The notes under the pieces: model-generated
What the model saw: only the letters and a program-made list of their open reading frames with translations
What the model was told of the DNA's origin: nothing
Databases searched by the model: none
In this document: positions 50,469 through 57,995 of the stretch, in pieces
Layout: the number at the start of each line of letters is the position of its first letter
Numbering within the stretch: position 1 is the first letter of the stretch
Made by a program: the position numbers and the translations under genes
Origin: Pseudomonadota bacterium
GTDB taxonomy: Bacteria; Pseudomonadota; Alphaproteobacteria; Reyranellales; Reyranellaceae
Direction: 5' to 3'
NCBI GenBank assembly: GCA_018242505.1
Contig: JAFEBU010000025.1
Coordinates: forward strand, 1-64,000
Length of the DNA stretch: 64,000 bases

Positions 50469-52904
50469 ATGCGAGGATTGGGGTCGGCTGTGGTGGTCAA
50501 GCGGAGTCGCGTCCTTCTGAGAGTGGGGCTGATGCTGACGACGGCACTCGGCGCTGCCTATCCGAGGCTTCCCGCATGGGCCCAATCGCCAGGGCCGAGC
50601 CTCGCTCAGGCAGGGCAACGCTCCTTCGACATTCCCGCGCAGCCGCTCAACGAGGCGCTTGTAGAATTCGGCCGCCAGGCAGGAATGTCGGCATCAGCCG
50701 ACACGATACTTACCCAGAATCAGCGCAGTGCACCGGTCAAAGGCATCATGTCGTGGCAACAGGCTCTGACAGCGATGCTCTCGGGTACAGGCCTGACGTA
50801 TCGCCTCAATGGCTCCATCGTGACAGTGCAGAAGTTGCCTGTTGCAGGCACGGGTGCACTCGAACTTGGCCCCGTTCGCGTGGAAGGTCGTCCCTCGAAT
50901 CCGACCCTTACCGAGGGCACAGGGGCGTACATTCCGCGCGCCGTAACGGTCGGCGCCGGGACGCCTACGCCGATACGGGAGATTCCTCAAACCGTCAATG
51001 TGATAACCCAGCAACAAATCCAGGAACAGAATCTCGTTTCACTGCCCGACGTACTTCAGCAGACACCTGGGGTCACAGTGCTTAATCCCAGCAGCAATAA
51101 CTTCACCTTTTACTCACGAGGCTTTCAGCTGACGACGGCGCAACAAGATGGCGTCCCTCTTGAATACACCAACAATCAAACCTATGCGCCGCTCGATATG
51201 GCGATGTACGACCACGTCGAAGTGTTGCGGGGACCGAGTGGGTTGTTCACCGGCGCGGGCCAGCCGAGTGGAACGGTCAATCTGGTTCGTAAGCGACCCC
51301 AGAACCAATTTACGATGACCGGTGAGGCAAGCGTCGGATCCTATAACTTCTACAGAGGGATGGTGGATGTCGGAGGTCCGGTGAATTCGTCTGGAACGAT
51401 TCGCGGTCGCGTCGTCGCGTCGGTCCAGGACAACAACTACTTTTACGACGTTGCACACAATCGCAATTCTCTCATCTACGGCACAATGGAAGCGGACATC
51501 ACGCCGGACACGTTGCTGCGCTTCGGCATGAGCTATCAGAGGAACGATTCTATCCCGTTCGTCGGGTTGCCGGCTTACACCAATGGACAGACCTTGAACG
51601 TTCCGAGGTCTTCCGCCGCGGGAGCCGTTTCGTGGGGGAGTCGGCCGAACGAGACTTTGAATCCCTTTATCGAGCTTACTCATCATCTCGATAATGGATG
51701 GAACCTGCGCTTGGCGGGGACCTATTTCCATTCCACGACGAACTGGACGCGCACGGCCGCGTCGACCGGCGTCAATCCCAACACGAATACGATCTCATCC
51801 ATCTTGGCGACCTATACTTTCTACGGGGAAGACCAATTCAGCATCGATAGTTCGGCCAGCGGGCCGATATCGCTTTTCGGGCGCACTCATGAAGTGATCG
51901 TCGGATTCAATTGGAGAAATGAGCTGTACAGCTATTGGCCCGGCGCGTCGGTAGCGATCCCCGGTCCGTTCAATGTCTATGCTCCCATGTACAACGTCCC
52001 CCAGCCCTCGACTCTTCCGCCAAGGGCAAATACCGTAACGAACACCACGCAATATGGTCTGTATCTGTCGGGCAAGTTCAGCGTGGCCGACCCATTGAGG
52101 CTCATCCTGGGCGGCCGGTTGAACTGGTACACTGCCTCGAGCCAACAGATGTATCCGACGGTTCAGTCGCCGCTGCTCTTCGGCGACGCGGCTAAATTCA
52201 CGCCGTACGCAGCGCTTGTATATGACGTGACCAAGAACATCTCGGCATATGTCAGCTATACGAGCATCTATCAGCCGCAGAGCTACCTTACCTACAGCGG
52301 GACGCTGCTCAATCCCGTCACCGGCGTTCAATACGAAGCCGGCCTCAAGGGATCATTCTTCGGCGGACAACTCGATGGTTCGCTCGCGTTCTTCCTCATC
52401 AATCAAAGAAACACGGCGCAGGCTGATATCCTTCACCCGGGGTACTACCTGCCGTCCGGCGGTGAAATCGAAAGCAAGGGGGTCGACGCCCAATTGACCG
52501 GGCGCCTACTGCCCGGATGGAATCTGACGGCAGGTTACACCTACAACCCGACGACATACGTCCAGGATGCGACGTATCAGGGCCAGCCGTACAGCACCTT
52601 CACGCCACAACACATGTTCAAGCTCTGGACGGACTACGAGTTTCAGGAAGGTCCGCTGAGGAAATGGAGCATCGGAGGCGGCGTGTTTGCCGTAAGCACC
52701 TTCAGCAGCAGCAATATCTATCAACACGGCTATGCAACGTTGAACGCCCGTATTGGATACAACATAAACGAGCATCTTGAAGCCGCCCTCAATCTCAACA
52801 ACATAACCGACACCGTTTACTACCAAACGGTCACCAGTCCCCTGTACAACAACATGTACGGCGCACCCTTCAACGCCATGTTCACGCTTCGCGCACGCCT
52901 GTGA
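50469..52904 (+). CDS. TonB-dependent siderophore receptor with STN signalling domain (module 2)
   Basis: An 811-residue FecA-type receptor. A signal peptide ends near PAWAQSPG. The STN domain runs from FDIPAQPLNEALVEFGRQAG to LNGSIVTVQK. The plug begins TPIREIPQTVNVITQQQIQEQNLVSLPDVLQQTPGVTV and includes YDHVEVLRGPSGLFTGAGQPSGTVNLVRKRP. The barrel ends AMFTLRARL, with Leu at the last position instead of the more usual Phe or Trp. The STN and plug are clearly related to the receptor at 22640 but the barrels diverge, so the ligands probably differ. No DUF3325/DUF3649 genes follow; only a PepSY relic remains. Confidence 0.92.
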   Translation: MRGLGSAVVVKRSRVLLRVGLMLTTALGAAYPRLPAWAQSPGPSLAQAGQRSFDIPAQPLNEALVEFGRQAGMSASADTILTQNQRSAPVKGIMSWQQALTAMLSGTGLTYRLNGSIVTVQKLPVAGTGALELGPVRVEGRPSNPTLTEGTGAYIPRAVTVGAGTPTPIREIPQTVNVITQQQIQEQNLVSLPDVLQQTPGVTVLNPSSNNFTFYSRGFQLTTAQQDGVPLEYTNNQTYAPLDMAMYDHVEVLRGPSGLFTGAGQPSGTVNLVRKRPQNQFTMTGEASVGSYNFYRGMVDVGGPVNSSGTIRGRVVASVQDNNYFYDVAHNRNSLIYGTMEADITPDTLLRFGMSYQRNDSIPFVGLPAYTNGQTLNVPRSSAAGAVSWGSRPNETLNPFIELTHHLDNGWNLRLAGTYFHSTTNWTRTAASTGVNPNTNTISSILATYTFYGEDQFSIDSSASGPISLFGRTHEVIVGFNWRNELYSYWPGASVAIPGPFNVYAPMYNVPQPSTLPPRANTVTNTTQYGLYLSGKFSVADPLRLILGGRLNWYTASSQQMYPTVQSPLLFGDAAKFTPYAALVYDVTKNISAYVSYTSIYQPQSYLTYSGTLLNPVTGVQYEAGLKGSFFGGQLDGSLAFFLINQRNTAQADILHPGYYLPSGGEIESKGVDAQLTGRLLPGWNLTAGYTYNPTTYVQDATYQGQPYSTFTPQHMFKLWTDYEFQEGPLRKWSIGGGVFAVSTFSSSNIYQHGYATLNARIGYNINEHLEAALNLNNITDTVYYQTVTSPLYNNMYGAPFNAMFTLRARL

Positions 52905-52940
52905 TCGGGCGGCCGATGCGGCGCAGATGTGCAATCCGCC

Positions 52941-52987
52941 TGGATTCCGTTCATCGATATTCCGCATGGATTCTGTTCATCGATATA
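52941..52987. repeat. Pair of 20-base direct repeats
   Basis: TGGATTCCGTTCATCGATAT at 52941-52960 is repeated with one change (C to T at the eighth base) at 52968-52987, 27 bases from start to start. It lies 37 bases after the receptor stop. The spacing is too short for an attachment duplication; it could be a small tandem duplication or a pair of binding sites. Confidence 0.6.
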
Positions 52988-53062
52988 TCGTCGCGCCGGC
53001 AATGATGAGATTGGCGTCGGGCCGCCTCCGGCGCGGGCTGCGGCATCTGTAAGCGGCGCACC

Positions 53063-53346
53063 GTGCGGTTGCGTGCAGCGCTTGTGGTGGTCCACCGGAC
53101 AGTTGGGTTGGCGACAGTGGGCTTTCTGACTGTCGCCGGCCTGTCCGGCAGTCCTGCCGCATTCGCCCCTGAAATTAACCATCCCACATTGAATTCTGGC
53201 ACTTTCAGATACCGGATACGTCCGCGTTGCCGCTGCAAACCTTTATTGGCCGGTTCAGGGCGACAGCGCCGACCGTGCCGGCGATCTCCTTGCCCGGCAC
53301 GGTCGGCGCTGGCGGCGCAGCCTTTCGATATCAGGATACCGACACG
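53063..53346 (+). pseudogene. PepSY-type membrane protein relic
   Basis: The first 35 or so codons read RAALVVVHRTVGLATVGFLTVAGLSGS followed by PAAFAPEINHPTLNSGTFRYRI, the N-terminal helix and early periplasmic segment of PepSY_TM proteins like the one at 20415. After about 53190 the reading becomes Arg/Cys-rich and unlike any protein, and more than 300 residues are missing. Module 2 apparently once had a PepSY gene after its receptor, as module 1 still does. Confidence 0.55.
53265..53310. terminator. Perfect 17-base-pair hairpin
   Basis: Arms at 53265-53281 and 53294-53310 are exact reverse complements (AGCGCCGACCGTGCCGG and partner) around a 12-base loop. No T-run follows on either strand, so it is not a standard intrinsic terminator. 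It lies between two convergent genes, where it may still stop transcription or protect a 3' end. It could also be a repeat element. Confidence 0.45.
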
Positions 53347-53384
53347 GACTCAGTTCGGCTGCATTGGTCTGCTCTCCGCAACCG

Positions 53385-54077
53385 TCAGATGTCGCCGATC
53401 ATCTGCGCGTAGGTTATGTAGAAATCGCGCTGGTTACGAATGCTTTCACGTCGCAACCGTTCGGCTTCGCACGCATTGCCGGCGCGCATCGCCTGCACGA
53501 CCCCGCGCAGTTCCTGCCAAGCTGCCTGCAGACGACCGGGCAGCAATGCCAGGCGGCGATTGACGTACTTACTGCGGTCATCGATCCCGCGCAGCGTTTC
53601 GCGCAGACGCCGACTGGCGCAGGCCTCGCGCGTACGCACATAGAACGGCTCGAGATGGCCGAGATAGGCACCCCAGTCGCCTCGCTTTACCGCCAGCCGC
53701 ATAGGTCCATCGATCAGGTCGATTAAATCTTGCCAGTCGGTGGGCGCGCTGTTCTCGGTCGCGAGCCGGATGCACAACGCGTCGAGCACCTCCCGGATCA
53801 CCAGGATCTCCTTGATGTCCTCGAACCCCAAGCCAACCACGATTGCGCTGCGATTAGGGGGGCGCTCGACTAGCCCGCGCTGCTGCAGGGCTGTCAGGAC
53901 CTCGCGGGCCGTGGTCCGTACAACACCGAACTCGTCGCAGATTTCCTGCTCTATCAACCGACTGCCGGGCGCCAAGACGCGATCGGTGATGCGTTGCGAC
54001 AGGACCTCGACGATTGCGCCCAGCTTGTGGCGCGCCAGTCCCTTGGCCGGTTTCGACGGCCTTCGCTTCTTTGCCAT
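53385..54077 (-). CDS. GntR-family regulator with FCD-like domain
   Basis: A 230-residue regulator. A basic N-terminal tail (AKKRRPSKPAKGLARHK) precedes the winged helix: LSQRITDRVLAPGSRLIEQEICDEFGVVRTTAREVLTALQQRGLVERPPNRSAIV. The C-terminal helical domain includes VIREVLDALCIRLATEN and ends RRESIRNQRDFYITYAQMI. The start at 54077 begins the basic tail; the frame continues to 54116. It is divergent from the operon with the Bug-type protein, aldolase and HyuA/HyuB, and is its likely regulator through the palindrome at 54107-54117. Confidence 0.88.
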   Translation of the reverse strand: MAKKRRPSKPAKGLARHKLGAIVEVLSQRITDRVLAPGSRLIEQEICDEFGVVRTTAREVLTALQQRGLVERPPNRSAIVVGLGFEDIKEILVIREVLDALCIRLATENSAPTDWQDLIDLIDGPMRLAVKRGDWGAYLGHLEPFYVRTREACASRRLRETLRGIDDRSKYVNRRLALLPGRLQAAWQELRGVVQAMRAGNACEAERLRRESIRNQRDFYITYAQMIGDI

Positions 54078-54106
54078 AAAGCTGATCCATTCCTCAAAAG
54101 GAAAAA

Positions 54107-54117
54107 CTTGTAACAAG
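54107..54117. promoter_or_regulatory. Candidate GntR operator CTTGT-A-ACAAG
   Basis: A perfect 5-base inverted repeat with one central base lies 30 bases upstream of the GntR gene and 53 bases upstream of the Bug-type gene. CTTGTATACAAG-like palindromes are common FCD/GntR operators. A second partial copy TTGTTCCTTGTT follows directly. Confidence 0.5.
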
Positions 54118-54169
54118 ATTGTTCCTTGTTTACGAGTCCTTCGGAGAACCTCGAACAGGGGAGGGCCGG

Positions 54170-55150
54170 ATGCGGGGGGTGTACATTTGGGTATGGGCTG
54201 GGCTGTGCATCGTCTTGTGTGGGAGTGCGGCGGCGCAGGCCCCGGCTCCCTATCCAGCCAAGCAGATCTTCATCACCATGCCCGGCGCGCCGGGGGGCTC
54301 ATACGATATCATCACCCGGCTGATCATGGCCAAGCTCGGTGAGCGCGCCGGCCAGCCGGTGGTAATCAACAACGTGCCGGGCGCCGGTGGCATCATCGCC
54401 CTGTCGAAAGGCGCCAAGGCCGAGCCCGACGGCTATCACCTGACCGTCGGTTATGTCGGCGCGCTGGCGGCAAGCCCGTGGCTGCACGAGATCGACTACG
54501 ACCCGGTGAAGGACTTCGATCCGGTCATCGAGTTCGGCGCGATCAGCTGCGTCGCCGCTGTCCCCGCCGCGTCGCCGATCAAGTCGTTCGCCGAGCTGAT
54601 CGCAACGGCGAAGGCCAAGCCGGGTAAGCTCAACTTCGCGTCGGGTGGCATCGGTACCTGCGGCCATATCGGCGGCGAGCTGCTGCGCTCGATGGCCGGC
54701 ATCGACATCATGCATATCCCCTATTCGGGAGCCGCCCCAGCGTCGATCGCCCTGCTTGCCGGCCAAGTCGACTTCGCCTTCGAGGGCGTGCCCACAGCGA
54801 TCCAGAACATCCGAGCGGGCAAGCTGCGCGCTCTGGCGATGAGCGGCGACAAGCGCTCGGCGCTGCTGCCCGATGTGCCGACAGTGGCTGAACTCGGATT
54901 CCCGCATTTCAACGTGTTGGGCTGGACCGGACTGCTGGCGCCCGCCAAGACGCCACCCGAGGCTATTCAGTGGCTCAATCGCAACATCAACGAGATCCTG
55001 GCGCGGCCGGACATCAAGGAGGCGATGGCCAATCAGGGTGTCGACATCATCGGCGGCTCGCCCGAGGCGTTCAGAACGGTCATCAAGTCCGAGCTCGCGA
55101 CCTACGGCAAGATTCTCAAGGCGTCCGGCATTCAGACGAGCAAACCATGA
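54170..55150 (+). CDS. TctC/Bug-type substrate-binding protein
   Basis: A 326-residue periplasmic protein of the tripartite tricarboxylate transporter receptor (Bug) family. A signal peptide ends at SAAAQAPAPYPAKQI. Family segments are ITMPGAPGGSYDIITRLIMAKLGERAGQPVVINNVPGAGGIIALSKGAKAEPDGYHLTVGY, FASGGIGTCGHIGGELL and IPYSGAAPASIALLAGQVDFAFE. The start at 54170 follows GGGGAGGG. No TctA or TctB membrane genes are present, as is usual for Bug proteins, which far outnumber the transporters. The 3' end overlaps the aldolase start (ATGA). The ligand is probably the carboxylate processed by the following enzymes. Confidence 0.92.
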   Translation: MRGVYIWVWAGLCIVLCGSAAAQAPAPYPAKQIFITMPGAPGGSYDIITRLIMAKLGERAGQPVVINNVPGAGGIIALSKGAKAEPDGYHLTVGYVGALAASPWLHEIDYDPVKDFDPVIEFGAISCVAAVPAASPIKSFAELIATAKAKPGKLNFASGGIGTCGHIGGELLRSMAGIDIMHIPYSGAAPASIALLAGQVDFAFEGVPTAIQNIRAGKLRALAMSGDKRSALLPDVPTVAELGFPHFNVLGWTGLLAPAKTPPEAIQWLNRNINEILARPDIKEAMANQGVDIIGGSPEAFRTVIKSELATYGKILKASGIQTSKP

Positions 55151-55932
55151 AGCGCGACGTCTCCTTCCTCCGTGAGCGCCTGGCGGGCGGCGGCACCGTC
55201 ACCGGCATGCAGTGCTTTTCCGCCAGCCCGGTGATCGTCGAGGCGATGGGGACGAGCGGGCTCGACTTCACCATCATCGACATGGAGCACTGCCCGACCG
55301 GACTCGAGGCACTGGCGCACCTGTTGCGAGCGGCGGATTCGGCGAACGTGTTGCCGCTGGTGCGCGTGCCCGAGGTCGACCGCACGATCATCGGCCGCAG
55401 CCTCGACCTCGGGAGTGCCGGCATCGTGATCCCACGCGCCAGCCCGGCGCGCTGCCGTGAGGCGCTCCGCTGGTCGCGCTACGCGCCGCAGGGTGAGCGC
55501 GGCGCCTGTCCCGTCGTGCGCGGCGCAGGCTACCTGCCGACCGACTGGGTGTCGCACGAGCGCAACGCCAACGCCTCGACCCTGATGGTGCCGCTGATCG
55601 AGGACCTGGCGGCAGTGGAGCAGTGCGATGAAATCCTCGGCCTCGACGGAGTCGAGATCGTATTCGTGGGACCTTTTGATCTCGCCGTGTCGCAGGGCCT
55701 GTCCGGCGCGGACTATCGGCATCCGATGCTGCGTGGTCAGCTCGACAAAGTCGTGATGGCGGCGCGGGCGCGCAGCAAGCATGTGATGACCACGGTCGGC
55801 GCCACGATCGACCTTGGCTACGCCAGGACCTTGCTCGATGCCGGCGTGCGCCTGCTGAGCTTCAGCGCTGACATTGCCGTCTTCATCGGCGCCTGCCGGC
55901 GGATCGCGGCGCTGCCGGAAGCGGCGGCATGA
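55147..55932 (+). CDS. HpcH/HpaI-family class II aldolase
   Basis: A 261-residue metal-dependent aldolase related to 2-keto-3-deoxy-glucarate aldolase and 4-hydroxy-2-oxoheptanedioate aldolase. It has TGMQCFSASPVIVEAMGTSGLDFTIIDMEH, then LVRVPEVDRTIIGRSLDLGSAGIVIPRASPARCREALRWSRYAPQGERG, and metal-site segments MVPLIEDLAAVE and FVGPFDLAVSQGLSG. These enzymes split or join pyruvate and an aldehyde. It overlaps both neighbours by 4 bases. Its pairing with HyuA/HyuB genes is uncommon and suggests a pathway in which a ring or carboxylated intermediate is opened and then cleaved. Confidence 0.9.
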   Translation: MKRDVSFLRERLAGGGTVTGMQCFSASPVIVEAMGTSGLDFTIIDMEHCPTGLEALAHLLRAADSANVLPLVRVPEVDRTIIGRSLDLGSAGIVIPRASPARCREALRWSRYAPQGERGACPVVRGAGYLPTDWVSHERNANASTLMVPLIEDLAAVEQCDEILGLDGVEIVFVGPFDLAVSQGLSGADYRHPMLRGQLDKVVMAARARSKHVMTTVGATIDLGYARTLLDAGVRLLSFSADIAVFIGACRRIAALPEAAA

Positions 55933-57995
55933 GCGCGGGCTGCGTCGTCGCCATCGACGTCGGTGGCACCTTTACCGACCTGGTCGCCTACCTGCCGTCC
56001 GAGAAGCGTTCGCTGTCGACGAAGAGCCTTACGACCTATGACGACTTCGGCCGTGGGATCTTCGACTGCATCCGCAAGCTCGCATTGTCGTTGGAGCAAA
56101 TCGGGTTGATCAAGCACGGCACCACGCTGGTCATCAATTCACTGATCCAGCGCAAGGGCGCGAAGACCGCGCTGCTGACCACGCGCGGTTTTCGCGATGC
56201 GCTGGAGATCGGCCGCGGCAACCGGCCCCTGCCTTTCGACCTCGGCTACCGCCGCCATCCGCCGCTGATCGAGCGCAAGCTGCGCTTCGAGCTCGGCGAG
56301 CGCATCGACGCCAAGGGCGAGGTGCTGCGGCCTGTCGACGAAACCGAAGTGATGGCGATGGCTGGCCAGTTCCAGGCCGCCGGCATCGAGGCGATAGCGA
56401 TTTCCTTCCTCAATGCCTATGCCAATCCGGCCAGCGAGCGCCGCGCTGCCGAGCTGCTCCGCTATGCACTGCCCGACGTCTACGTCACCACCGGCACCGA
56501 GCTGTCCGCCGAGTGGCACGAATACGAACGCACGGCGACGGCTGCGGCGAACGCCTATGTCGGGCCGCTGATCACCCAGTATCTCGGCCGCCTGCGGACC
56601 GAGTTCCAGCGCGGTGGTTGCCGCGGTCCGCTGATGATGATGGGTTCCAATGGCGGCGTGCTGACGGCCGAAGGAGCGACACGCGCGCCGCTGATGCTGG
56701 TGGAGTCGGGCCCGATCGGCGGTTGCATCGGCGTCGGCCATCTCGCAGCGGCGCTGGGCTTCGATCAGGCGATCGCCTTCGACATGGGCGGCACGACGGC
56801 CAAGTGCGCCGTGACCGAGAACAATGTCTTCGCCTTCCAGTCGACCTACTTCATCGGCGGTTACGAGCATGGTTTTCCGGTCCGTGCTCCGGTGATCGAT
56901 ATCGTCGAGGTCGGCGCCGGGGGCGGTTCGATCGGATGGATCGATCCACAGAAGCGCCTACATGTCGGCCCGCAGAGCGCCGGGTCGACGCCGGGCCCGG
57001 TCTGCTACGGTCGCGGCGGTGAGGAACCGACCATCACCGACGCCAACCTGCTGCTTGGACGCCTCGATCCGGTGCGCTTTTTGGGGGGCGAGATGCCGCT
57101 TGACGTGCGGGCCGCGCAGCGTGCGATGGCAAGCCGGCTGGCCGGACCGCTGGGCTACGACGGGCCAGACTCTATCGAGCAGCTTGCCTCCGGACTGGTG
57201 CGGATCGCTGTCACCACCATGGCCGGCGCGATCCGCGACGTCACGATCCGACGCGGCAAGGACAGCCGCGACTTCGTGCTGATCGCCTACGGCGGCGGCG
57301 GCCCGCTGCATGCCGTCGAGCTGGCACGCGAGCTCGATATCCGGCGCATCGTTATCCCGCCCGATCCCGGCATCTTCTCCGCCGCCGGCATGCTGATGGC
57401 CGACCTGCGCAGCGACCGTGCAGCGACCTATCTCGCGCCGCTCGGCGCGGCTTCGGTCGTGACGGCTTCAGTACGCTGCCGCGACCTGGAGCGGGAGATC
57501 GCCGCCCAGCTCGCCAAGGACGTCGATGTCGCCGGCTATACCGCCGAGTGGCGCGGCGAGCTGCGCTATGTCGGCCAGCACCAGAGCCTGAGCGTGGTGT
57601 TCCACGACGGCGACAGCGTCGAGACGATCCGTGCGGCCTTCGTGCGCGCCTATGTGGCCAGCTTCGGTCACGAGCATCCCAAGTCGGGAATCGAGTTTGT
57701 CGGGGTGCGGGTCAACGTCACCGTCGGCATGGAACGCGCCGCTTTCGCGGAATTGTCGGCCGATGGTGCGCCGAAAGCCACGGGCGCGCGCGACGTATAC
57801 TCGACGGTGGCGCGCCGGCATGTCGTCGCGGCGACCTGGCAGCGCGCGGAACTGCGCGCCGGGCTGGAGATCGCCGGGCCGGCGCTGGTCGAGGAGTTCG
57901 GCTCGACCACTTTCCTCGATATCGGAGACCGCCTGACGGTGGGCCGGCTGGGCGAGCTGCAGATCGATTGCGCCTTGAACGGGAGCACGGCATGA
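55929..57995 (+). CDS. Hydantoinase/oxoprolinase family protein, subunit A (second pair)
   Basis: A 688-residue HyuA-type subunit. VAIDVGGTFTD is at residues 7-17, followed by KHGTTLVINSLIQRKGAKTALLTTRGFRD, the second nucleotide segment AFDMGGTTAKCAVTE, and VEVGAGGGSIGWIDP. The overall layout matches the HyuA at 13931 but sequence identity is modest, so the two pairs probably act on different substrates. Overlaps the aldolase and HyuB genes by 4 bases each, so the four plus-strand genes form a tightly coupled operon. Confidence 0.92.
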   Translation: MSAGCVVAIDVGGTFTDLVAYLPSEKRSLSTKSLTTYDDFGRGIFDCIRKLALSLEQIGLIKHGTTLVINSLIQRKGAKTALLTTRGFRDALEIGRGNRPLPFDLGYRRHPPLIERKLRFELGERIDAKGEVLRPVDETEVMAMAGQFQAAGIEAIAISFLNAYANPASERRAAELLRYALPDVYVTTGTELSAEWHEYERTATAAANAYVGPLITQYLGRLRTEFQRGGCRGPLMMMGSNGGVLTAEGATRAPLMLVESGPIGGCIGVGHLAAALGFDQAIAFDMGGTTAKCAVTENNVFAFQSTYFIGGYEHGFPVRAPVIDIVEVGAGGGSIGWIDPQKRLHVGPQSAGSTPGPVCYGRGGEEPTITDANLLLGRLDPVRFLGGEMPLDVRAAQRAMASRLAGPLGYDGPDSIEQLASGLVRIAVTTMAGAIRDVTIRRGKDSRDFVLIAYGGGGPLHAVELARELDIRRIVIPPDPGIFSAAGMLMADLRSDRAATYLAPLGAASVVTASVRCRDLEREIAAQLAKDVDVAGYTAEWRGELRYVGQHQSLSVVFHDGDSVETIRAAFVRAYVASFGHEHPKSGIEFVGVRVNVTVGMERAAFAELSADGAPKATGARDVYSTVARRHVVAATWQRAELRAGLEIAGPALVEEFGSTTFLDIGDRLTVGRLGELQIDCALNGSTA

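Larger units (their letters stand above)
52905..53384. other. Gap downstream of receptor 2 with repeats and a relic
   Basis: About 480 bases between the receptor and the convergent GntR gene. It holds a 20-base direct repeat pair (52941-52987), the start of a PepSY-type gene that soon loses its frame (from 53063), and a perfect 17-base-pair hairpin (53265-53310). The remaining bases look like decayed coding sequence. Confidence 0.5.
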
